DNA of 64,000 nt from Nocardioides immobilis. GTDB taxonomy: Bacteria > Actinomycetota > Actinomycetes > Propionibacteriales > Nocardioidaceae. The notes below the pieces were generated by a model. It ran no database searches and was not told where the DNA came from. It saw only the letters and a list, made by a program, of their open reading frames with translations. Location: the NCBI RefSeq assembly GCF_003515065.1, contig NZ_QXGH01000021.1:62001-126000 (forward strand), given 5' to 3'. This document shows positions 8,260-15,459 of the stretch, piece by piece; within the stretch, counting starts at the first letter, position 1, and every line of letters begins with the position of its first letter. A program made the translations under genes and the position numbers.

Positions 8260-9322
8260 GGCTCTTCCCGCCCGGCGGGGAGCACTTCATCGAGGCCCGC
8301 AACACCGTTGGCACCCTGGGCTCATCCCCGCGCGAGCGGGGAGCACCTTCACGGTCAGGCCTGTCCGCCGCGCGAATCCGGCTCATCCCCGCGCGAGCGG
8401 GGAGCACGGTAACCACGTCCACTTCACCGGCCGCCAATCCGGCTCATCCCCGCGCGAGCGGGGAGCACACCAGCACCGAGGGCGAGTTGCTCGGCGACTC
8501 CGGCTCATCCCCGCGCGAGCGGGGAGCACGGCATCGCCGAGGCAGGGGCTACGCGGCTGTTCGGCTCATCCCCGTGCGAGCGGGGAGCACGCGCCGAGGG
8601 CGGCCGCCATGCGGTCGGTGGCCGGCTCATCCCCGCGCGAGCGGGGAACACGATCTCACTCCCGACGACACCGACGCCACCATCGGCTCATCCCCGCGCG
8701 AGCGGGGAGCACCTTGTTCCCGGTGTCACCCGGACCCGGTTCCAGGGCTCATCCCCGCGCGAGCGGGGAGCACCCCGGCGCGTGGATGGACGTCACCGGC
8801 TACCAGGGCTCATCCCCGCGCGAGCGGGGAGCACTACGTCGACGACGTGCGCCTCGACGTGGACCGCGGCTCATCCCCGCGCGAGCGGGGAGCACTCTCG
8901 GAGCACGTTCGGACTCTCGACCGTGCACGGCTCATCCCCGCGCGAGCGGGGAGCACACAGCCACGGCGATCGTCGCGGTGAGCATCTTCGGCTCATCCCC
9001 GCGCGAGCGGGGAGCACGCTGCCCGCGACTCGATCATCCGGGGCTTCAACGGCTCATCCCCGCGCGAGCGGGGAGCACGTCGACGGCGTGGCGGTGGCTG
9101 CGGACTCGATCGGCTCATCCCCGCGCGAGCGGGGAGCACCCGGATGTGGACCCGTAGCCCCAGGCGCGCTCGGGCTCATCCCCGCGCGAGCGGGGAGCAC
9201 AACTTCACCGGCGCGAAGAACGACACCGTCAACGGCTCATCCCCGCGCGAGCGGGGAGCACCAGCTCAACCCCGTCGGACTCGCCGCTCGCACGGGCTCA
9301 TCCCCGCGCGAGCGGGGAGCAC
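8260..9322 (-). CRISPR. Type I-E CRISPR array, 17 spacers
   Basis: Seventeen 28-base repeats at an exact 61-base period from 8319 to 9322, plus a degenerate terminal repeat at 8260-8285. All 17 spacers are 33 bases. In the orientation of the cas genes each repeat reads GTGCTCCCC...GGGGATGAGCC with an inverted hairpin, the I-E consensus of actinobacteria recognised by Cas6e. Single-base variants occur at 8563-8590 and 8624-8651. The degenerate repeat marks the old, leader-distal end; new spacers should enter at the 9.3-kb side beside cas2. Confidence 0.98.
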
Positions 9323-9366
9323 ACTCTCTGAGCAGCGACTTTACGCCCCGGGTGCGAGGGTCAGAA
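9323..9366 (-). promoter_or_regulatory. CRISPR leader, very short gap to cas2
   Basis: Only 44 bases separate the last repeat from the cas2 stop. The leader, which carries the array promoter and the integration signals, must be very short or extend into the cas2 coding end. No clear AT-rich promoter is visible. Confidence 0.5.
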
Positions 9367-9717
9367 TCACTTTCGGTAGCGCCTGGCGCGCTTCATGCGT
9401 CCGACCGTGCTCCAGCCTGGAGGCAAGGCTGGCACGGTGGACGGCTCAGCTGGACGCCTCATCAACCAGATGCCGTCGAATTCCTCCGGCTGCCAATCGT
9501 GCCGGTGGCAGCGATACTCCAGCCCCTGCTCGTTGCCGGACGAATGAACCATGATGGCGTTTCCCTCCTTGCACAGTTCAAGCACGCGGAGCCACATCAG
9601 CTCACGCACGCGAGCGGTCACCTGCCCCACGAAGACGCCTGGGCTGATCTCCATCAACCACCGGGTCAGATGCCCGCGTAGGCCGGCCGGACAAGCCGTG
9701 AGCACTAGGACTACCAC
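9367..9717 (-). CDS. cas2: Cas2e, spacer-acquisition subunit
   Basis: 116 residues beginning at a GTG at 9717. The start MVVLVLTACPAGLRGHLTRWL and the following region (FVGQVTARVRELMWLRV; HRHDWQPEEFDGIWLM) are typical of the Cas2e family. Cas2e forms the structural core of the Cas1-Cas2 integrase that inserts new spacers. The start overlaps the cas1 end by seven bases. It is the last gene of the cas operon and lies beside the array leader. Confidence 0.95.
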   Translation of the reverse strand: MVVLVLTACPAGLRGHLTRWLMEISPGVFVGQVTARVRELMWLRVLELCKEGNAIMVHSSGNEQGLEYRCHRHDWQPEEFDGIWLMRRPAEPSTVPALPPGWSTVGRMKRARRYRK

Positions 9718-10655
9718 GGGATGTCCTCCTCATATAACGTGCCGCCAGCCACAGTACGGTTCCCGCCGTCCCACAAAGACACGACGTTCCAGTCCTGGTC
9801 CTCGACCTCCTCGGGAGGAAGCAGCAACTGTCGAACGTCCCGGGCGCAACGGGTCAGCAGATGACCGCCCCGTACGGCGTCACGAACCGCGCGCCGGGTA
9901 TCTCGGGGGATGTCCTCGGAGTCGGAAGCGGCGATGTCGAAGGCGACCGGAATCGCGATCTCGGCCTTGTACAGGTCAGCGATGTCGTAGACGAATGACC
10001 GAGTATGACCTGTGTGCACGAAGCCCAGGCCGGGGGAGCAACCCAAGGCCACGATGACTGCATGGGTGATGCCGTACAGGCAGGTCGTGGCCGCAGAGAG
10101 AGCCTGGTTCACCGCGTTACCCGACCCGAAGTCCTTCATGTCGTAGTCACGCTTTGTCCAGGGCACGCCGGTGCGCTCGGCATGCGCACGATAGAGTCGT
10201 CGGACGCGGGCGCCCTCCCGTCCCCGCAGCTGCTGCATCGTGGCGCCGGCGACGTCCTCTTCCGGGAATCTCAGCCCGTACATCGCGCGCGCCACGTGCA
10301 GGCGTGACGATTGGTTGGTTACCGCCGCCGCCTGCGCCTGCAGTAACCGTGATGACTGCGCGAGGGGTCGGCCGTGGGCGTAGTAACGGACGCCGTGCTC
10401 GCCGACCCAGACCGCCGTAGACCCGCTCTCGGCCAGCAGCACCATCGCCTGCTGGCTGACGTTCGTGCCCGGTCCGAGCAGCAATGCACCCAGCGTCGCG
10501 GCCGGGATGTGCACGGTTCCACGGTCGTCGGTAGCCGTCACCGCGTTGCCTTCGCGGTGCACAATGCAGCGCTCGAGGTAGACGAAACTGATCCGGTCCT
10601 GGGCCCTAACCAGCTCCGAGATATCGACCGGGGGCGGACCGGGGATCTCCTTCAT
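9711..10655 (-). CDS. cas1: Cas1e, spacer-acquisition integrase
   Basis: 314 residues. Catalytic metal ligands of Cas1 are in place: E147 (GREGARVRRLY), H214 (GFVHTGHTRSF) and D224/D227 (YDIADLYK). With Cas2 it cuts and joins protospacers into the array. Its ATG overlaps the cas6e stop by four bases. Length and motifs are normal, so acquisition should be functional. Confidence 0.97.
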   Translation of the reverse strand: MKEIPGPPPVDISELVRAQDRISFVYLERCIVHREGNAVTATDDRGTVHIPAATLGALLLGPGTNVSQQAMVLLAESGSTAVWVGEHGVRYYAHGRPLAQSSRLLQAQAAAVTNQSSRLHVARAMYGLRFPEEDVAGATMQQLRGREGARVRRLYRAHAERTGVPWTKRDYDMKDFGSGNAVNQALSAATTCLYGITHAVIVALGCSPGLGFVHTGHTRSFVYDIADLYKAEIAIPVAFDIAASDSEDIPRDTRRAVRDAVRGGHLLTRCARDVRQLLLPPEEVEDQDWNVVSLWDGGNRTVAGGTLYEEDIPW

Positions 10656-11350
10656 TGCGGAGGAGCAAGCGTCATGAGGCCGCAGCCGTAGCCCTTCGCG
10701 CGACCCACGCCGTGTGTCAGAGCCATGCGCAGGCGGCCGGGATCGGTAACCCGAAGCGTCCCGTCGAAGGTGGCGACATTCAGGGTGACCGACCGGCCTG
10801 CGCCGTCGGTACGCCGCGCGAACGTGATGCGGCTGCGCGAGTGGATGGCCAGCTGTGGCACCGGCTTCGCGTCAGACGAGTGTGAGGCAGAGGAGTCGAC
10901 GAGCTCGAACCCCCAGGCGCCAGTGCGGGAGACCAGCCAGTCCTGCTGGTGGGCCACTGTGACGTGCCCGAGGCGCTTCCCGCGTCCGCCGTCCGGTGTC
11001 CGCACGCTGCGCACGGGGTTCGCCGTGAGCCGAAAGATCCACTCCTGGCCGGCCGCGAGCTGCGCGAGGAGCGGTGAGCTATCAACCGTCTGCCAGGACT
11101 TCTGAGCCGTCGGCCAGCCGGCCTGCTCAACGACGTGGGTGAGATCGGGACGCCCAACACTGCTGACGTACAGGGTGATCGAGGAGTCCTCGCCGCGGTC
11201 GACTCGCCACAGCACACGACCCTCCGGGCCGTCCACCGGTGTTCCCGGTGGGAAGGCGCACATCACTGCGGCGTGCATGCGCTGCGGTGAGGCCAGCAGG
11301 AAGCGTGTCCCGCGTCGGGACGGGTTCAGGTGCATCCGGGTCAGGAACAT
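10652..11350 (-). CDS. cas6e: Cas6e (CasE) crRNA endonuclease
   Basis: 232 residues from the ATG at 11350 (MFLTRMHLNPSRRGTR), which forms a TGATG junction with the cas5 stop; the longer frame upstream only reads through cas5. The C-terminal glycine-rich loop (GVGRAKGYGCGLM) and the N-terminal LTRMHLNP motif are diagnostic. It cleaves the pre-crRNA at the repeat hairpin and stays bound to the crRNA 3' end in Cascade. Confidence 0.95.
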   Translation of the reverse strand: MFLTRMHLNPSRRGTRFLLASPQRMHAAVMCAFPPGTPVDGPEGRVLWRVDRGEDSSITLYVSSVGRPDLTHVVEQAGWPTAQKSWQTVDSSPLLAQLAAGQEWIFRLTANPVRSVRTPDGGRGKRLGHVTVAHQQDWLVSRTGAWGFELVDSSASHSSDAKPVPQLAIHSRSRITFARRTDGAGRSVTLNVATFDGTLRVTDPGRLRMALTHGVGRAKGYGCGLMTLAPPQ

Positions 11351-12051
11351 CAGGCTCCTCCGTATGCCGCGAGGAAGTCCGGCTCGGCTCGACCCATGTC
11401 GTTCGGCATCTCGACAGGCGCGAGCCTGACGACATCGCGCCACCCGTACTGCCGCATCGTCGGGTCGAAGCTGAGCGGCACGTCGCGGGTGGTCTCGGCG
11501 TACGGCGTGCCGGGCTCGGCGTCGAGGACCAGGTCGAGCAGCACCATCTGTCCCTGTTCCCGGCGGTACCAGGGGCGGGCCTCCCATGGCGCGGACCTCA
11601 GGATGTCTTCCAGTTCACCGTCGTGGACACCCAGGGCGATCTCGCCGGCTGGGGGGCATGAGCGGCGGCCAAGGTAGAGCGGGAACCGCGGCTCGCGTAG
11701 CGCCTCGTCCAAACCGCGCAGGAGTGCTTCGTCGCCGGCCACGCCCGCGACGAAGACCGCATCGGTCAGGTAGTAGCGGTAGGACAGCGGCATCGACTCC
11801 TCCTTCCCGTCCTTGCGCCGGATCGCGGTGTGGAAGTCACGCTCAATCCGGCCCCGCTGGTCTACTCGGACCCCGAACGAGAGTGCCGCCAGGTCCTCGA
11901 TCGGGTCGGCGCGTCGGCGCCCTTGTGCCGCGGCCAACAGCCCAAGGACGCCACTCTTGGTCGGCTCGGTGCGGGTGTGCCGCTGGGTGAAGCGGCTGGC
12001 GTCCCCCCAGGACTGGAGTGGGCCGGCGAGCCGCAGAAGCAGGACGGTCAT
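11350..12051 (-). CDS. cas5e: Cas5e (CasD), Cascade subunit
   Basis: 233 residues starting MTVLLLRLAGPLQSWGDASRF, the signature opening of Cas5e, with RHTRTEPTKSGVLGLLAAA following. It caps the crRNA 5' handle and contacts Cse1. It overlaps cas7 by four bases upstream and cas6e by one base downstream. Intact by length. Confidence 0.96.
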   Translation of the reverse strand: MTVLLLRLAGPLQSWGDASRFTQRHTRTEPTKSGVLGLLAAAQGRRRADPIEDLAALSFGVRVDQRGRIERDFHTAIRRKDGKEESMPLSYRYYLTDAVFVAGVAGDEALLRGLDEALREPRFPLYLGRRSCPPAGEIALGVHDGELEDILRSAPWEARPWYRREQGQMVLLDLVLDAEPGTPYAETTRDVPLSFDPTMRQYGWRDVVRLAPVEMPNDMGRAEPDFLAAYGGA

Positions 12052-13199
12052 GCCGTTCCTCGGAGTGCTTCAAGGACGCGGTCGCCGACCCGATCGATGA
12101 GCTGCTCGAATCCGATGTGCTCACCGGTGTCGCCCAGCGCGGCCGCCACCTCACTTTTGACCGCCATCACGTAGGTGGAGGTGGGTGGAGTGCCGTACGC
12201 CGCGTCGACCTCGCGAGCTTCCTTGGCCAGTGCTTCCGCGGAGAGCACGGAAAGTGCCGCTTTCCCGTCGGGACGGATCGGTGCCTCGAAGGCGCCGACC
12301 AGGTTGACCGGACGACGGTGGCGGACCTGTACCACCACCGCATCCGGCAGCGTGCCGTTGGCGAAGGTGTTCTGCTTCCCCGACGGCATGCTCACCGAGA
12401 ACGAGCGGACGAACGCCTCGGCCGCGCGCTTGGCCACATCGGTGTCGCCGAGGTTCTTCTGGAGTTGGTCGAGGTTGATCGTCGCGTAGCGGTAGAGCGT
12501 GCTGGAGTTGAACTCGATGACACCGATCATTCCGGCGCCCGGATCGGTCTCGGCGTTGGCGTCGTCCACGGCGGTGAAGTAGTCGTACTCCGTCTCCACG
12601 GGGTGGGTGCTGATCGCGTGCGCGACCTGCACCGAGGCGTCGACGCTGATCGACTTGTCGTCTGCGACCATCCGGCCGAAGAGGGCGACCTCGATGCCAT
12701 TGTCTTGCTTCAAGACCTCCTTGGCAGCCCTCTTGTCGAGTTCGCCGGCGCGGCCGTCGACCGCGAGTTCGGCGAGCCGGTCGAGCTGTTGATTGCTGAT
12801 GAAGATCAGGTAGTCGCTGAGCCCGAACGGGTCGACGGGCGCTGCATCCTCGCCCTTCGCGGGCTTCTTCGGCCGAGGTTCCTTGAAGGTGATGTTGGGG
12901 TTGGCGGCGCTCATGACGTCCTTGGCCAACTGGAGTGCTTCGTCCGTGCTCAATGAGGCGTCAAGAGCGCTGATGCGTCCGGTCAGGTCTTCCATGATCC
13001 GGCGGGTCCGGAGACCGCGGTCGCTTTCCGGGAGGTAGGCCGCGAAGTCGCGCCGGGTGGCGTGCTTCCAGGCCTGGGAGCTCACTCGCGCGCGGCGGAC
13101 GCCGCCGAAGATCGCGGTCTTGGGGCTGCCGGTGTCGTCACGGTTGAGATTGCTCGACGGCACGGTCTGCAGCACGTGGATATCGATGAAGGTGGTCAT
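12048..13199 (-). CDS. cas7e: Cas7e (CasC), Cascade backbone subunit
   Basis: 383 residues starting MTTFIDIHVLQTVPSSNLNRDDTG, the characteristic Cas7e N-terminus, with KTAIFGGVRRARVSSQAWK close behind. Six copies line the crRNA in Cascade. A charged insertion (PRPKKPAKGEDAAP) at about 100-120 is a little longer than in E. coli. It overlaps cse2 and cas5 by four bases each. Confidence 0.96.
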   Translation of the reverse strand: MTTFIDIHVLQTVPSSNLNRDDTGSPKTAIFGGVRRARVSSQAWKHATRRDFAAYLPESDRGLRTRRIMEDLTGRISALDASLSTDEALQLAKDVMSAANPNITFKEPRPKKPAKGEDAAPVDPFGLSDYLIFISNQQLDRLAELAVDGRAGELDKRAAKEVLKQDNGIEVALFGRMVADDKSISVDASVQVAHAISTHPVETEYDYFTAVDDANAETDPGAGMIGVIEFNSSTLYRYATINLDQLQKNLGDTDVAKRAAEAFVRSFSVSMPSGKQNTFANGTLPDAVVVQVRHRRPVNLVGAFEAPIRPDGKAALSVLSAEALAKEAREVDAAYGTPPTSTYVMAVKSEVAAALGDTGEHIGFEQLIDRVGDRVLEALRGTA

Positions 13200-13840
13200 G
13201 GGGTTTCTCCTGTCGGGTCGGTGGTCGCCGCTTCGGCGTTCAGTTGGTGTGAGCGGCCGGCGTCGTTGGTGGGACGGTGGTAGTCACGGGTCCAGCGCAT
13301 CCGGACGGCGTGGATACCCTCGGGGTATTGCATGTTGTAGAGGTCACGAGCCAGGGCGCCGTAGTCGAGGGCAATCCGCTCGCCCCGGAGCTGAGTGACC
13401 AGACCACGCAAGTACTGGAGCCCGGCGCCGATGTCGTTCGACCTAGTCAGCGCCCGAAAGCGCCGCTCGACGCCCTTGCTATCGGTGGTCGCTGCAAGAC
13501 GTGCTACGGATCGACCGAGGGTGTGACCGCGGCCCTGCCGGTGCATGCCGGCATCTCTCCTCGATTGTTGGTGGGTCGCGAAGAGGGTCAGTGCTGCCAC
13601 GGCCGCGAACTCGGCCTCGCTGGGCTCGTCGCCCGCCCCCAGCAACTGCTCGGGCATGCCTTCGAAGATGTCCCAGGCGTCGGGACTGAGGTGTCGCCCG
13701 GCGGTTAAGGCTCGTCGCAGCCTGGCTAGCTTGGCGCCGGCATCGGGGCGGTCGGCCAGGTATCCCGACTGGAGCGCGGCGGCGGTGCGGCCGACGTAGA
13801 GCTCGAGGGTGTCGATCCTCGTTGACGTGTCGGTGGTCAT
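13196..13840 (-). CDS. cse2: Cse2 (CasB), small Cascade subunit
   Basis: 214 residues. Basic and mostly helical, with the Cse2 features ARLAATTDSKGVERRFRALTRS and LRGERIALDYGALARDLYNMQ. Two copies form the belly of Cascade and stabilise the R-loop. It overlaps both neighbours by four bases. Position between cse1 and cas7 is the standard I-E order. Confidence 0.94.
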   Translation of the reverse strand: MTTDTSTRIDTLELYVGRTAAALQSGYLADRPDAGAKLARLRRALTAGRHLSPDAWDIFEGMPEQLLGAGDEPSEAEFAAVAALTLFATHQQSRRDAGMHRQGRGHTLGRSVARLAATTDSKGVERRFRALTRSNDIGAGLQYLRGLVTQLRGERIALDYGALARDLYNMQYPEGIHAVRMRWTRDYHRPTNDAGRSHQLNAEAATTDPTGETP

Positions 13841-15459
13841 GCGGAGGCTCCCTCACGGGGTCGGGGGTAGGCGAGTGGTAACGCTTGGCGTAAGCGGTGG
13901 TGAAAACTGTTCTCGGCCATGGCTGCGTCGAGGTAGAGCGTGTGGTCGTTCCCGCGGTTCACCTCGCGACCGATCCAGGCAGCCTGTCCGGCATTGCCCA
14001 CCAGGTCGCGACCTAGCCGAACGAGGGTCTGACGCACCTCGTTCTGCCAGGCGGCGCGAACCTGGTCCCGCTCGGTCTCGGAGCTCAAGGTGGAGACCCA
14101 GCGGCGGTACCGGTAGTCGAGCGCGGCGTACCCCTGGTCGAAGGCTCTGGACCGGAAGGCGGTCGGGTCTGCGCCCGCGGCCTCGGCCAGCTCCCCGGCG
14201 AGCGATGCCACTGCCCGAACGGCGGCGTCGGCATCGCGGACGGCATCGAGCGCAAGAGCCTTGGCCCCTCGACTGCTGAGCACGGCAACCGAGAGCGCCA
14301 GCGCGTCATCGGCGATGTCGTCGGTCACTGCGCTCTGCGATCCGTAGTGCATGCCGACTGCCCGAATCCGCACCGGGAGGTCTCGCGGCAGGTGGTGCTT
14401 TTGTCGGAGTTCAGCGAGCCACTCGAGCCACCGTCCAGGCTTCGATGTCATGGGGGAGTGGGCGTTGCCGGCTTCTGCGATCAGCGCATCCAGACCTCGC
14501 CAGAGTGCCCGGCCGGGCTGATGTTGGCGGGGCATGAAGATGGGATCGCTGCTGCCCTGAGCCTTCTCCTGCGCCTCGCTGCGCCGCCAGCCGGTCATGT
14601 ACTCGTGGTGGAACATGTTGCGCGGATGTAGGGGATCGCCGTTGGCGATCAGTACGTCGGTTGCCCGCTGTCCGTCGTGGCCGAGTCGGATTCGCCGGCT
14701 CTGCCAGGTGAGCAGGTCCACCGGTCCGGATGGAGCGAGCCGTCCCTCCGCCGCGGCAATCTGGGGTGGGCGTTCCCACACCGGCAGGTCCGGTGTTGCG
14801 CTGTCCAGTCTGGAGCCGAGTGGCAGGTTGAGCATCAGGGTGTGGAACAGCGACGCACCCTCGACGACGATCCCGCCGAGCCACCCGCACCAGGCCACCC
14901 CGATGGGATACCCCTTCCCGCCCTTGACTCGGTCGTCGCCGAGGGCGCCGGACTTGATCCCCGAGGGGTCGAACGCCTGGCAGTGCACGATCCAGCGCGC
15001 CGCCTCCGCGAGGTCCATGGAGGTGAGGGCGCGTCCGGCGCGGGTGGTGAAGAACTGGTGCCCGGCGGGCACGTCGGCGACCAGTCGAGCAAGGTCGGTC
15101 ATGGCGCCCTTAGCCGTCGACAGTCCGGCCACCTGATAGAAGGGAGTCTCGGGGTGCAGTAGGTCGAACCGGTCGTGGTGCTGGTCTAGGTACAAGGCGA
15201 TCGGCTCAGGGTTGAAGGCCCCGCGCTCCCAGAGCTCGCTCCAGGCCTCGGCGTTGGCCGCGTCGGGGTGGCTGCGCCGGATGATCGCGAGGAGCAACCG
15301 CAGCACGGCGAAATCCTGTGTCGGGAGCTCCCCGGCCAGCGAGACACAGTTGTGGGCCCGCGTGATGATCTCGGTCAGGGAAAGTTCTGAGATCTCCCCG
15401 GTGCGCAGTCGTGTTCGGATCCACGGCTCAGAGTTCAGGTCGAAGGCGGGTGTGGTCAT
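13837..15459 (-). CDS. cse1: Cse1 (Cas8e), PAM-reading large Cascade subunit
   Basis: 540 residues starting with FDLNSEPWIRTRLRTGEISELSL, the conserved CasA opening. It recognises the PAM and recruits Cas3. The central region (WRSEAQEKAQGSSDPIFMPR, adjacent to HQPGRALWRGLDALI) is typical. The length is usual for the family. It overlaps cas3 and cse2 by four bases each. Confidence 0.95.
   Translation of the reverse strand: MTTPAFDLNSEPWIRTRLRTGEISELSLTEIITRAHNCVSLAGELPTQDFAVLRLLLAIIRRSHPDAANAEAWSELWERGAFNPEPIALYLDQHHDRFDLLHPETPFYQVAGLSTAKGAMTDLARLVADVPAGHQFFTTRAGRALTSMDLAEAARWIVHCQAFDPSGIKSGALGDDRVKGGKGYPIGVAWCGWLGGIVVEGASLFHTLMLNLPLGSRLDSATPDLPVWERPPQIAAAEGRLAPSGPVDLLTWQSRRIRLGHDGQRATDVLIANGDPLHPRNMFHHEYMTGWRRSEAQEKAQGSSDPIFMPRQHQPGRALWRGLDALIAEAGNAHSPMTSKPGRWLEWLAELRQKHHLPRDLPVRIRAVGMHYGSQSAVTDDIADDALALSVAVLSSRGAKALALDAVRDADAAVRAVASLAGELAEAAGADPTAFRSRAFDQGYAALDYRYRRWVSTLSSETERDQVRAAWQNEVRQTLVRLGRDLVGNAGQAAWIGREVNRGNDHTLYLDAAMAENSFHHRLRQALPLAYPRPREGASA

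Noticed and set aside
8180-9157. Long plus-strand frames across 8.0-9.7 kb repeating SSPRERGA or IPARAGST
   Set aside because: They are translations of the CRISPR repeats, not protein repeats.
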